Shown one piece after another: positions 21,585 through 31,090 of a stretch of DNA of 64,000 nt (its first letter is position 1; every line of letters starts with the position of its first letter). Under the pieces are notes generated by a model. The model ran no database searches, was not told the DNA's origin, and saw nothing but the letters and a program-made list of their open reading frames with translations. This DNA comes from an uncultured Roseobacter sp. Its GTDB lineage: Bacteria > Pseudomonadota > Alphaproteobacteria > Rhodobacterales > Rhodobacteraceae. The stretch spans positions 62,001 through 126,000 of the forward strand of contig NZ_CANLYL010000010.1 in assembly GCF_947495275.1 (NCBI RefSeq), given 5' to 3'. The position numbers and the translations under genes were made by a program.

Positions 21585-22513
21585 AGCGCGCTCAAAATCT
21601 GGCGTGCCGTGGCACTGTCGGCGTCCATCTGTGTAATCAGGACGTCAAGGCTGTCAAAGGTCTCTTCTGGTCGGAGGTGTTCTACCAGACCAACCGAAAG
21701 TTGTGCGCCGTAGATGTCGCCCTGGAAATCAAAAATGAAGGTCTCAAGATTGGGTCGGTTTTCACCAAACATCGGGCGCACACCCATTGATGCCACGCCC
21801 TGGTAGCTGCCGGTATGTGGCCCATCGAGAACATCGACGAGAACCGCATAGACACCGAACGCCGGAGGATGCAGCCCGTCTATGGACATGTTTGCTGTTG
21901 GGTATCCAAGTTCACGTCCCCGTTGTTCGCCCCCGATGACCGGCCCTTCGATGCGGTGCCAATGTCCCAACATGCTGGCGGCCAATCTGGGGTCGCCGAC
22001 GCTCAGCGCCTTCCGGATGGCGGTGGAGGAGATTGTTTTATCGGATTGCGCAATCAGCGGGGCAATTGTGACGCCAAAGCCCATGGTTTGACCAAAGGCA
22101 AGCAGGTCGGTGGCTGTGCCTGCACGACCCTTTCCAAAACAAAAATCCGCGCCAACGATGACATGCCGCAGCCCGAACCCATCAGCAATGACCCGTTGAG
22201 CAAACTCCTCCGGTGCCAGCGCCGCGAGGGCCGCGTTGAAGTTCAACTCGTAAAGCCGCTCAACGCCAAGTTTTTCAAGGCGACTGGCGCGCGCCTCCCG
22301 GCTCATCAGGCGAAAGGGGGGGGAGGATGGTGCGAAGTAAACGCGGGGGTGCGGTTCAAAGGTGACAACACCTAGCGGTGCTGCGGGTTCGGCTGAGCGG
22401 GCGATGTCGATAACTGACTGATGCCCCAGATGCACGCCGTCAAAATTGCCGATCGCCGCGCTGGCACCGCGGTCGTCAGGCGCAACAAACTGGTAGTCAC
22501 GGATGGTTCTCAT
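21581..22513 (-). CDS. ribF: Bifunctional riboflavin kinase/FAD synthetase
   Basis: A 310-residue bifunctional enzyme making FMN and then FAD. N-terminal FMN adenylyltransferase: SAAIGNFDGVHLGHQSVID (about 19-37) with the GxFDGxHxGH nucleotidyl-transferase motif, and VGADFCFGKGRAGT. C-terminal riboflavin kinase: GYPTANMSIDG, GVYAVLVDVL and NLETFIFDFQGDIYG. It begins the overlapping series ribF-ycgN-ltaE. No FMN riboswitch is visible in the 77 bases before it. Confidence 0.95.
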   Translation of the reverse strand: MRTIRDYQFVAPDDRGASAAIGNFDGVHLGHQSVIDIARSAEPAAPLGVVTFEPHPRVYFAPSSPPFRLMSREARASRLEKLGVERLYELNFNAALAALAPEEFAQRVIADGFGLRHVIVGADFCFGKGRAGTATDLLAFGQTMGFGVTIAPLIAQSDKTISSTAIRKALSVGDPRLAASMLGHWHRIEGPVIGGEQRGRELGYPTANMSIDGLHPPAFGVYAVLVDVLDGPHTGSYQGVASMGVRPMFGENRPNLETFIFDFQGDIYGAQLSVGLVEHLRPEETFDSLDVLITQMDADSATARQILSAL

Positions 22514-22561
22514 GCGCCTTGGGTAAACGCACCACGCAAGACACGCAAGCCGGTCTGAGCA

Positions 22562-22589
22562 CCGGCATTATCCCGATTTCAAATGCCGG
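22562..22589 (-). terminator. Possible weak terminator or 3' hairpin of the MaoC gene
   Basis: CCGGCATT (22562-22569) and AATGCCGG (22582-22589) form a perfect 8-bp stem with a 12-base loop, directly after the MaoC stop codon on the minus strand. It lacks a clear T-run, so termination is doubtful. Confidence 0.3.
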
Positions 22590-22590
22590 G

Positions 22591-23034
22591 TCAGTCGAAT
22601 TTGCGCGACGGAGCCATAACCATCGCTTCGCCGATCAGGACTTTCTTGCCATCAACCGAACAATGACACTCCAGCTTCACACGACGCTTGGCCATTTCGA
22701 TATCAATGACCTTCACTTCGGCATAAACCAGATCACCAGGTCGCACGGGCGCGAGAAATTTGAGTGACTGGCCCATGTAGACCGTGCCATGCCCCGGCAG
22801 CTGTTCGCCGATGACCGCGGAGATAAGCCCGGCTGTCAGCATCCCATGCGCGATACGTCCTTCAAAGATCGTATCGCGTGCGTAGTCATCATCCAGATGC
22901 ACCGGGTTCCGGTCTGTCGAGATCTGGGCGAACATCTCGATATCCTCATCGGTGATTACTTTCTGCAAATGGCGGGACATGCCCATTTCGATGTCTTCGA
23001 TGCAAATCGTTCCGCGGGGCAGATTGTCCAACAT
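22591..23034 (-). CDS. MaoC-like hotdog-fold dehydratase
   Basis: A 147-residue single hotdog-fold protein of the MaoC/(R)-specific enoyl-CoA hydratase family. Seen: the hydratase motif FAQISTDRNPVHLDDDYARDT (about 36-56; D and H of the catalytic pair) and GRIAHGMLTAGLISAVIG (about 61-78). Such proteins hydrate 2-enoyl-CoA for polyhydroxyalkanoate precursors or side chains. Translation from 23034 is supported by GGAAGGG upstream (with one in-frame alternative ATG nowhere near). It sits between the HAD phosphatase gene and ribF on the same strand; a common function is not evident. Confidence 0.85.
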   Translation of the reverse strand: MLDNLPRGTICIEDIEMGMSRHLQKVITDEDIEMFAQISTDRNPVHLDDDYARDTIFEGRIAHGMLTAGLISAVIGEQLPGHGTVYMGQSLKFLAPVRPGDLVYAEVKVIDIEMAKRRVKLECHCSVDGKKVLIGEAMVMAPSRKFD

Positions 23035-23124
23035 GATGACCCTTCCGGTAATTTTCTGATCATTGCGGTGCAATTGTTGAAACTTAATTACTTCGCAAGC
23101 GCAGAAAAGCAAGGGGAAAATAGG

Positions 23125-23997
23125 TCAGCGTAGGTAACCTATTGTATAGGTTGGGTTGGATATTTCCCTTTCCAGATAAGCAGTTAGCGCTTCCGGATCA
23201 GGGTCTGCACTTGTTTTTGTTTCAGACGCTGCGAGGCCACCTGAAATAAAAAGCGAATCGATGTCTTCGCCCATGGCACCCGCAATGTCCGTCAGCACCC
23301 CGTCGCCGATTGCCAGAATGCGATGATCAGGGATGTCGTTGCCAAGTGCAAAGAGCCTCCGCCGCGCCAGATCATAGATCGGTGGGTGCGGTTTGCCGAA
23401 GTACAGGCTCTCGCCACCCATCTCAGAATAAAGCTGCGCCAGAGCACCGGCACACCATTCGCGCTGTTCGCCCCGGTCCACGACGATGTCAGGGTTGGCA
23501 CAAAGAAGCTTGAGCCCACGCTGCTTCGCCATCAGAAATTCCGGGCGCATGACACTGGGATCGGCGAGGGGATCGAAGGGACCCGTGCAAACAATGCCTT
23601 CGGCATTTTCCAACGGAACGGATCGCACATTTACCGGGTCTTCAACGACCCCGATGGGTTCGAAAAACCGTTCGTCGCCCGGATATCCGATGTGCCAGAC
23701 TCTTTCGCCCACGATGCCTCTGAACATGGCTGAACGCGCACTGTCACCCGAAGTTGCAATCGTATCCCAACTGTCATCGGGCACCCCGAAGGTGACCAGC
23801 TGCTTTTCAACACCCGCGCGCGGACGCGGAGAATTGGTCACCAAAACCACCTTGCCACCGGTTGCGCGATAGGCTTGCAGCGCCGCAACAGCCTCCGGCA
23901 GCGCGGCAACGCCATTGTGCACACAGCCCCACAAATCGACGAACAGGGCGTCATATTGCGACGCGATGTCAGTCAGGTTCTTGATAATGCGTGTCAT
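23125..23997 (-). CDS. HAD-superfamily phosphatase of the TIGR01459 type
   Basis: A 290-residue HAD hydrolase of the NagD-like (class IIA) group. Seen: motif I as YDALFVDLWGCVHNG (D at about 18 and 20), motif II VVLVTNSPRPR, motif III region YFGKPHPPIYDLA and motif IV ILAIGDGVLTDIAGAMGEDID. Substrates of this branch are unknown; related enzymes dephosphorylate sugar phosphates or nucleotides. The start at 23997 (MTRIIKNLTDIASQ) is preceded by AAGGAAC; an upstream ATG at 24063 adds residues not seen in the family. Minus-strand neighbours are the pyrophosphatase upstream and MaoC downstream. Confidence 0.85.
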   Translation of the reverse strand: MTRIIKNLTDIASQYDALFVDLWGCVHNGVAALPEAVAALQAYRATGGKVVLVTNSPRPRAGVEKQLVTFGVPDDSWDTIATSGDSARSAMFRGIVGERVWHIGYPGDERFFEPIGVVEDPVNVRSVPLENAEGIVCTGPFDPLADPSVMRPEFLMAKQRGLKLLCANPDIVVDRGEQREWCAGALAQLYSEMGGESLYFGKPHPPIYDLARRRLFALGNDIPDHRILAIGDGVLTDIAGAMGEDIDSLFISGGLAASETKTSADPDPEALTAYLEREISNPTYTIGYLR

Positions 23998-24096
23998 GGC
24001 TGGCGGTGTTCCTTCGTTGGCGTCAGGCAGAACATCACCAACTTGGTTGACCTGCCCGCACATGCGCCTGCGACGGATACCGCAGGCTTTGATGCT

Positions 24097-25017
24097 TCAA
24101 ACTTTGAGGTTCGGAATGATCTGCTTTTTGCGGCTCATAACGCCGGGAAGCACCACGGTATCTCCGCTCACCGCCACATCGAAACTCTGTTCGGCGACGG
24201 ATTTTACGAGATCATTAGGGACGAGCAGCGTGGCTTCTTCGTTCAGGATGTCGACCACGAACAGCAGCACCTGATCGGCACCGTCATCGCTTGCAACGCC
24301 AGGCATTGCGGCCATCAGCGCCTCTTTGCGGTCCAGAACCATCTTGGGCGATGTTGTCTCAAGCACAGAAACCCGGAACTGTTTGCCGCCAACTTCGTAT
24401 TCCTTGCTGTCCATGCGAAGCAGCTCGGCTTCGGAAAACGCAGAGACGTCGGATTTGGCCGCAAACATTTCTGACGCGTATTCGGAAATATTGATATCCA
24501 GCGCCTGCGCCAGATCCCAGGCGATCGCCTTGTCCTCATTTGTGGTCGTGGGGCTGCGGAATTCCAGCGTATCGCTGAGGATGCAAGACAGCATGGCACC
24601 CTGGATTGCAGGTGGCATCTGCGCGACGTCCTTGCCAATCATTTTCCACATGATGGTGGCGGTGCAGGCCAAACGCTCGATGCGAATATCAATGGGGCCT
24701 TTCGTTTTTAAGCCGCCCACCAGGGCATGGTGGTCAATGATGCCTTTTATGTCCGCATCATTGATGTTGTCCGGCAGCTCCGCCGGGTTGTTCGTATCGA
24801 CAATGACAACCGGCGTATCAGCTGCAAGGTCAGAGATAATCTCAGGTTTCTGAAGCGACCAGCGATCAAGGACGAAGAGGGCTTCGGTGTTTGGCTCGCC
24901 CAACAAGATAGGTTTGGCTTCGACACCCTTGATCTGGTTCAGATACCATGACCAGATAATGGGAGAGCCGGTGCTGTCGGTGTCAGGGGATTTGTGGCCA
25001 AAAACAAGTGTGGTCAT
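24097..25017 (-). CDS. ppaC: Manganese-dependent inorganic pyrophosphatase (family II)
   Basis: A 306-residue family II pyrophosphatase of the DHH superfamily, which hydrolyses pyrophosphate with Mn or Co. Seen: VFGHKSPDTDSTGSPI (about 5-20, the HxPDxD metal ligands), VIVDTNNPAEL, IIDHHALVG (DHH motif, about 94-102) and the C-terminal SRKKQIIPNL basic site that binds substrate. Length is normal. No CBS/DRTGG regulatory insert is present. It is followed by the HAD phosphatase 99 bases on. Confidence 0.93.
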   Translation of the reverse strand: MTTLVFGHKSPDTDSTGSPIIWSWYLNQIKGVEAKPILLGEPNTEALFVLDRWSLQKPEIISDLAADTPVVIVDTNNPAELPDNINDADIKGIIDHHALVGGLKTKGPIDIRIERLACTATIMWKMIGKDVAQMPPAIQGAMLSCILSDTLEFRSPTTTNEDKAIAWDLAQALDINISEYASEMFAAKSDVSAFSEAELLRMDSKEYEVGGKQFRVSVLETTSPKMVLDRKEALMAAMPGVASDDGADQVLLFVVDILNEEATLLVPNDLVKSVAEQSFDVAVSGDTVVLPGVMSRKKQIIPNLKV

Positions 25018-25106
25018 ACAAGCGGTCCTAGGAATGAGTGTGACGAATTTTGCGCCTTATAGCATGCAGATCCCGCTTGTCACGCGACCGTCGCCGCGGC
25101 GCAGAA

Positions 25107-25460
25107 TTATAGCCCCAATTCCGCGCGCTTCTTCTTCGTTAGTCCGGCGATGACCATGTCATAAGAGGCGACGATGTGATTTTTCAATTCATCATTTGAG
25201 AGACCGGGTGGCTCAAAATGTTGCAGCCACTTCAGCCCGCGAGAAGCAAGATAGGGGGCCGGTCTGATCCCGGGCATCTCCCGCAGAACTTCAAATGCCA
25301 AATCCGAAGCTTTAAAAGAAAAGGCGTCGGCATCCTCGTTCCAGCCACAAATCGCAAAGACTTTTCCGCCGACCTTCCAGACGTCCGAGTTGCCCCATTG
25401 AACAACGTGAGTGGTGTGCGCAAGGCCTGAGCAGAACGCGTTGAATTCATTTCTCGTCAT
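25107..25460 (-). CDS. MmcQ/YjbR-family protein
   Basis: A 117-residue protein of the MmcQ/YjbR family (CyaY-like fold). Seen: NEFNAFCSGLAHTTHVVQWGNSDVWKVGGKVFAICGW at the start and APYLASRGLKWLQHF with a C-terminal KKRAELGL tail. These proteins are described as possible DNA binders but have no established function. The gene lies alone on the minus strand, with ppaC 89 bases beyond its end and the DUF2161 gene divergent. Confidence 0.85.
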   Translation of the reverse strand: MTRNEFNAFCSGLAHTTHVVQWGNSDVWKVGGKVFAICGWNEDADAFSFKASDLAFEVLREMPGIRPAPYLASRGLKWLQHFEPPGLSNDELKNHIVASYDMVIAGLTKKKRAELGL

Positions 25461-25556
25461 TGGAGGAGCCTAGGATGGCTTTTACTTGCTGGCAATGTGC
25501 CGGGATACTGGGAAGACTTATGCGAACGATTCGATACGCAAAAGTCAGAGAAATAG

Positions 25557-26234
25557 TTGCCAGACGTCCGAGAAACCGACTTGTATCTGCCCATCAAGGC
25601 CTTCCTTGAAGACCAGGGCTACGCTGTTAAGTCCGAGGTTGGCTCGGCTGATGTGGTCGCAATTCGTGGTGCAGAGCCTGCCGTCATCGTGGAGTTGAAG
25701 CTTGGGTTTTCTCTGGCCCTGTTTCACCAATGCATAGATCGTTTGTCGATTACAGAAGATGTCTATCTGGCGGTTCAGCATCAAACCGGGAAAAGATTTG
25801 CAAAGGCCGTCAAGGACAATGTCAAGTTGGCGCGCCGCCTCGGTATTGGCTTGATCACCATCAGGCTCTCGGATGGTCTCGTTCAGGTGCACTGTGATCC
25901 CGGCCCCTATGCCCCGCGCAAAAACAAGCGACGGTCTGACGCGCTTTTGCGGGAATTTGCCCGTCGTGTTGGCGATCCAAACGACGGGGGACAAACACGC
26001 GCAGGTTTGGTGACCGCTTATCGGCAGGATGCCTTGAAACTGGCGCTCTATCTCTATGAGGTCGGTGCCTGCAAAGGTGCAGATGCGGCACGTGCGACCG
26101 GCGTGACAAACGCCACGCGCATGATGCGGGATGACCACTACGGTTGGTTTGAAAGGGTTGAAAAGGGTGTCTATGGCTTGAAGCCAGATGGTGCCAAGGC
26201 CGTCTCAAAGGCGGGGAATTTGCTTGGCCGTTAG
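25557..26234 (+). CDS. DUF2161 protein with PD-(D/E)XK nuclease-like fold
   Basis: A 225-residue protein of DUF2161. The N-terminal half carries a nuclease-like core: ETDLYLPIKAFLEDQGYAVKSEVGSADVVAI (aspartate of the core near 31) followed by PAVIVELKLGFSLAL, an E-x-K motif near 46-48. The C-terminal half (TAYRQDALKLALYLYEVGACKGADAARATGVTNATRMMRDD) looks like a winged-helix DNA-binding domain. The start appears to be a TTG directly after an in-frame TAG, with only a poor AGAG upstream. No restriction or methylase partner is adjacent. Function is unknown. Confidence 0.75.
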   Translation: MPDVRETDLYLPIKAFLEDQGYAVKSEVGSADVVAIRGAEPAVIVELKLGFSLALFHQCIDRLSITEDVYLAVQHQTGKRFAKAVKDNVKLARRLGIGLITIRLSDGLVQVHCDPGPYAPRKNKRRSDALLREFARRVGDPNDGGQTRAGLVTAYRQDALKLALYLYEVGACKGADAARATGVTNATRMMRDDHYGWFERVEKGVYGLKPDGAKAVSKAGNLLGR

Positions 26235-26294
26235 CCAAATCCTGCCAGACCACCCAAACGAAGAAATTCCGCACATTTTTTCCGATCATACCTG

Positions 26295-26323
26295 TTGACT
26301 CGCATTGGGTCCGTCCTTAGCTA
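26295..26323 (+). promoter_or_regulatory. Candidate sigma-70 promoter of groESL
   Basis: TTGACT (26295-26300, five of six to the -35 consensus) and TAGCTA (26318-26323), 17 bases apart, place the start of transcription at the CIRCE operator just downstream. Confidence 0.55.
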
Positions 26324-26330
26324 TGCGCCG

Positions 26331-26357
26331 TTAGCACTCGAAGGTAGTGAGTGATAA
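26331..26357 (+). promoter_or_regulatory. CIRCE operator (HrcA binding site) of groESL
   Basis: TTAGCACTC (26331-26339), nine bases, then GAGTGATAA (26349-26357). This is the CIRCE inverted repeat TTAGCACTC-N9-GAGTGCTAA with a single change in the right arm. It follows the candidate promoter and lies 69 bases before the groES ATG, so groESL is probably repressed by HrcA (not encoded in this window). Confidence 0.9.
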
Positions 26358-26425
26358 CGGTCCGGGCGCTGGGAAATGTCGTTCGGATCAATGGGAGTAA
26401 CTTTGAGCCTTAAGGAGCTGCAAAG

Positions 26426-26713
26426 ATGGCATTGAAACCGCTTCATGACCGCGTGCTGGTACGCCGCACGGAAAGCGAAGAGAAAACTGCTGGCGGATTG
26501 ATTATCCCCGATAGCGCAAAAGAGAAACCTTCTGAAGGTGTGGTTGTCGCTTGTGGCGAAGGCGCGCGCAAGGACAGCGGTGAGCTGATCGAGATGGCTG
26601 TGAAAGCCGGTGACAAAATCCTGTTCGGCAAATGGTCCGGCACGGAAGTTACCCTCGATGGCGAAGAACTGCTGATGATGAAAGAAAGCGACATCATGGG
26701 GATCATCGAGTAA
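26426..26713 (+). CDS. groES: Co-chaperonin GroES
   Basis: A 95-residue GroES, the lid of the GroEL folding chamber. Seen: [35 protein letters not shown], with the mobile loop between about 17 and 33, and [22 protein letters not shown] lies 8 bases before the ATG. It is the first gene of groES-groEL, controlled through the CIRCE site upstream. Confidence 0.97.
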   Translation: MALKPLHDRVLVRRTESEEKTAGGLIIPDSAKEKPSEGVVVACGEGARKDSGELIEMAVKAGDKILFGKWSGTEVTLDGEELLMMKESDIMGIIE

Positions 26714-26756
26714 GCCCGCGCGCTGCTCTGATCGTCAATCGCTGAACTCAAGATAG

Positions 26757-28424
<1,668 letters not shown>

Positions 28425-28444
28425 TAACGCCTGTAGTTGTTCTG

Positions 28445-28473
28445 AAGGGCTCGCCGAAAGGCGGGCCCTTTTT
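28445..28473 (+). terminator. Rho-independent terminator of groESL
   Basis: Eleven-bp stem AAGGGCTCGCC (28445-28455) with GGCGGGCCCTT (28460-28470), GAAA tetraloop, then a T-run. It lies 20 bases after the groEL stop codon. Confidence 0.93.
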
Positions 28474-28560
28474 CATTGAAACCTTATGCAATTTTGGGTT
28501 CGGAAATTCGGGAATTGACAGAATTAGACCTACCGTATCGCGCTCCCCGAAGACGCATAT

Positions 28561-28995
28561 CTAGGCCGGAAGTTCGACGATCCGGGAGTAGCTCCCCAAC
28601 ATTTCAAGCGCTTCTGAAAAAGTTTCACTGGGATTTTCTTTTACCAGATAGCCCGCCACATTTTGGCTGTATGCTGACTGAATGTCATGCGGCATATCCG
28701 ATGTTGTGAAGACGAAGACGACGATCCGGTTCAGGACTGGATCTGACCGGACGGTCTCAAGAAATTCCAGACCATTCATTCTGGGCATATTCAAATCCAG
28801 CGTCACGATGAAGGGAGGCAGGGTGCCATGCTGATCGGCTGAGCCTCTCAGGATGTCCAATGCCTCCTGTCCGTCTTTCGCAACGATTGTTTTGTTGACG
28901 ATTTTGAGTTTCTTGAGGGCGCGTTTCATCGCCATGATGCTGATTTCATCATCATCCACCAGCAAGAAGGTCGCTTCCTTGGTCGCGTTTTGCAT
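28561..28995 (-). CDS. Single-domain response regulator (Rcp1/CheY-like)
   Basis: A 144-residue lone receiver domain. Seen: FLLVDDDEISIMAMKRAL with the acidic triad (14-16), the phospho-acceptor D67 in VTLDLNMPRMNGLEFL, T97/T98 and the conserved lysine K119 in YLVKENP. The extended loop before D67 (GSADQHGTLPP) is typical of the regulators that pair with phytochrome-type kinases. The stop and the histidine kinase stop upstream are 41 bases apart, and the two genes form a likely operon. No output domain, so it may act by protein-protein contact or phosphorelay. Confidence 0.9.
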   Translation of the reverse strand: MQNATKEATFLLVDDDEISIMAMKRALKKLKIVNKTIVAKDGQEALDILRGSADQHGTLPPFIVTLDLNMPRMNGLEFLETVRSDPVLNRIVVFVFTTSDMPHDIQSAYSQNVAGYLVKENPSETFSEALEMLGSYSRIVELPA

Positions 28996-29036
28996 GTGGT
29001 AACCTTTCTGATTGTGATGCGCTGAGACGGGTTCGG

Positions 29037-31007
29037 TTAGGCTGCGTCAGCTTCAACTTCGTGCAAGGCTACGGCTGTTGCCGGCAAATCAAAACAGAAC
29101 TGTGAGCCACGCGTTTTCTCGGGGTCGGACTTTAATTCGATGCGATCCTTATAGCGTTCAAGAAGTTTACGTATGATTGCCAATCCCAATCCGCTTCCTT
29201 CGACATCATCGCGTGGTTTAAGTGTCTGGAACAAATTGTATATTCTGTCCTGATATTCCCTCAGGATGCCCGGGCCATCGTCTGCCACTGTGACAACGAT
29301 CCGGTCTCCGAGCAGCTTTGCTGAAATGGTAACTGTTCCATTGCTCTTGTCGTGATGTTTGATCGCATTGGAGACAAGATTGATCAGAATTTGTTCCAAC
29401 GGCGTCGAAAGAGTGTTCGTTGAATCCAAGGGCCCAACATAGTCAATGCGGAACGTGTTTTGCGGATCCAGCATTGTCGAGATTTGCTCTATCATATCCT
29501 GCATCCGAACAGGCGAAATGTTCTCGTTCTCTTGACCTGCACGCGCATAGTTCAGGAGATCGGACAGGAGCCGGTCGAGCCGATTGGCCCGGTTCTGAAG
29601 GAGATGCAGGTAGTTGTTGCTCTCGTCTGTTAACTGGTTGTCAGAATCTTCCAACGTCCATTCGGCCAGATCATGCACTGCACGAAGAGGTGAGCGCAGA
29701 TCGTGAGCTGCAACATAGGCGAATCTTTCCAGATCAACATTTGATCGTCTCAATTCCTCCGCGTTTTCCTTGAAGATAATCAGCGCTCTGGCGATATCGC
29801 CCAACTCATCGTCACCTTTCACGTCGATCGGATGAGTGAGATCGCCACCTGCGATCGCATGGACGGAGCGCTCCAACCCACGCATTCTGCGATTTATCTG
29901 TTTCTCGACAATAAAGGAGTTGCCTGCAACAACTGCGCCGAGCACACCCACAAAGGAAAGTAGCAACACGGTTGTCATCAACTGCGTCGCCTTGTTCAGA
30001 CTAATCGACTTCTCTGCAACACGAAGCGTGGCTTGATTGGTAAGCGTGGAGATAAATTCAGATAGTTCCGTGACCATCTCCAACTTGGCATCCCGAAGAG
30101 CAGCAAGTTCCGACAGGTGTGAAGCCGTTGCGTTACCAAGAGCAACCAGACCCCCATCCGCCAAAATGACCTCATCCAACTCTATGGCCAATTTTGCCAG
30201 CTCGGCCCGTTCTGCCCCTGATTCAAGTTGAGCGAGCAGGGCCGTGATCCGTCGTAGTTTGGTTTTCAGTGTCACGGCAAGAAGTTTGGACTCCTCAATC
30301 GTGCTGTTGGATCGGTCCTGCGCTGCCAAATCTATGGTCGATTCGATATCCATCGATAAGCTGACCAGATTCAGCGAGGTCAGAAACAATTCGGAGAACA
30401 ATTGATCGATCGCACCGGTGACAGAAGCGTTATCCTGCCGCGCCTGGCTCAGCAAATTCTCGATACCGACCGTTGTGCCGAAGTTCAGTGTTCGAAGATT
30501 GTCACGCGCGGCAATTCTGATCGCGTTAAGTGCTTTTTTATGAGCGTCGATCTCGCTTTGAGCTGCAAATAACGTGTTCTGGGAAGTCAGAAGGCGATCA
30601 GCGGATGCCTCCAAGGCGTTAAGATGATCTGCCAACCGGTCACCAAGGGCAGATGATCCGAATGCCTCAACGACTTGTGCAACATGGTTTCGCAGCGAGC
30701 CAACCTTGGTTTGAAAGTCCTGTTTGGCGTCGGCAAGATCATTGACATCCGGCGCCACGGCCGCGCGTTCAAGAGCGACGAACATATCGCTGAGCTCGCG
30801 TTCTGTCTTCTGGGTTTCGATCAGGAGTGGAAGCGCGTCTTCTGTGAGCTCGGCATGCGCGGTCTTTATGTTGCGCAGCTGAATGACGCTGGCCATGCAG
30901 GCCGCAAGCGTGAGCCCTGCAATGAGGAAAAACAAAAATCTCAACCGCGCGACAATGCCGGACAAGGCGGGCCGTCGATCTGGCAATGAAGCTTGTGAAA
31001 CTTTCAT
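29037..31007 (-). CDS. Membrane sensor histidine kinase with large helical periplasmic domain
   Basis: A 656-residue hybrid-free histidine kinase. Order: TM1 (about 22-44), a helix-rich periplasmic region of about 300 residues (45-343), TM2 (about 344-366), HAMP (about 367-420), HisKA with phospho-acceptor H435 (FAYVAAHDLRSPLRAV), and HATPase_c with N-box NAIKHHD (547-553), DDGPG (576-580) and GSGLGLAI (604-611). The periplasmic domain's size and helical character resemble TorS-type sensors. An ATG at 31007 is chosen over a TTG at 31013. It is divergent from a solute-binding protein gene, which may be its ligand carrier, and is followed by a receiver gene. Confidence 0.87.
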   Translation of the reverse strand: MKVSQASLPDRRPALSGIVARLRFLFFLIAGLTLAACMASVIQLRNIKTAHAELTEDALPLLIETQKTERELSDMFVALERAAVAPDVNDLADAKQDFQTKVGSLRNHVAQVVEAFGSSALGDRLADHLNALEASADRLLTSQNTLFAAQSEIDAHKKALNAIRIAARDNLRTLNFGTTVGIENLLSQARQDNASVTGAIDQLFSELFLTSLNLVSLSMDIESTIDLAAQDRSNSTIEESKLLAVTLKTKLRRITALLAQLESGAERAELAKLAIELDEVILADGGLVALGNATASHLSELAALRDAKLEMVTELSEFISTLTNQATLRVAEKSISLNKATQLMTTVLLLSFVGVLGAVVAGNSFIVEKQINRRMRGLERSVHAIAGGDLTHPIDVKGDDELGDIARALIIFKENAEELRRSNVDLERFAYVAAHDLRSPLRAVHDLAEWTLEDSDNQLTDESNNYLHLLQNRANRLDRLLSDLLNYARAGQENENISPVRMQDMIEQISTMLDPQNTFRIDYVGPLDSTNTLSTPLEQILINLVSNAIKHHDKSNGTVTISAKLLGDRIVVTVADDGPGILREYQDRIYNLFQTLKPRDDVEGSGLGLAIIRKLLERYKDRIELKSDPEKTRGSQFCFDLPATAVALHEVEADAA

Positions 31008-31031
31008 CGTCAATCGCTACCACAGCAAGAC

Positions 31032-31046
31032 TTAAACCCATCTTAA
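31032..31046. promoter_or_regulatory. CtrA-type motif TTAA-N7-TTAA in the shared divergent promoter
   Basis: TTAA (31032-31035), seven bases, TTAA (31043-31046). It matches the full CtrA consensus spacing of alphaproteobacteria and sits between the start codons of the membrane kinase gene (31007, minus) and the solute-binding protein gene (31091, plus). Confidence 0.5.
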
Positions 31047-31090
31047 GCCAAACCCCAATAGGATGAGCAAATTCAATTGCGGAGTTTCTC

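Noticed and set aside
22514-22590. Possible FMN riboswitch before ribF
   Set aside because: The gap is only 77 bases with no conserved RFN-like elements; only a simple hairpin after the MaoC gene was seen.
23136-23152. AACCTAT-TGT-ATAGGTT inverted repeat at the HAD gene 3' end
   Set aside because: Lies within codons of the gene's last residues; short stem with no T-run.
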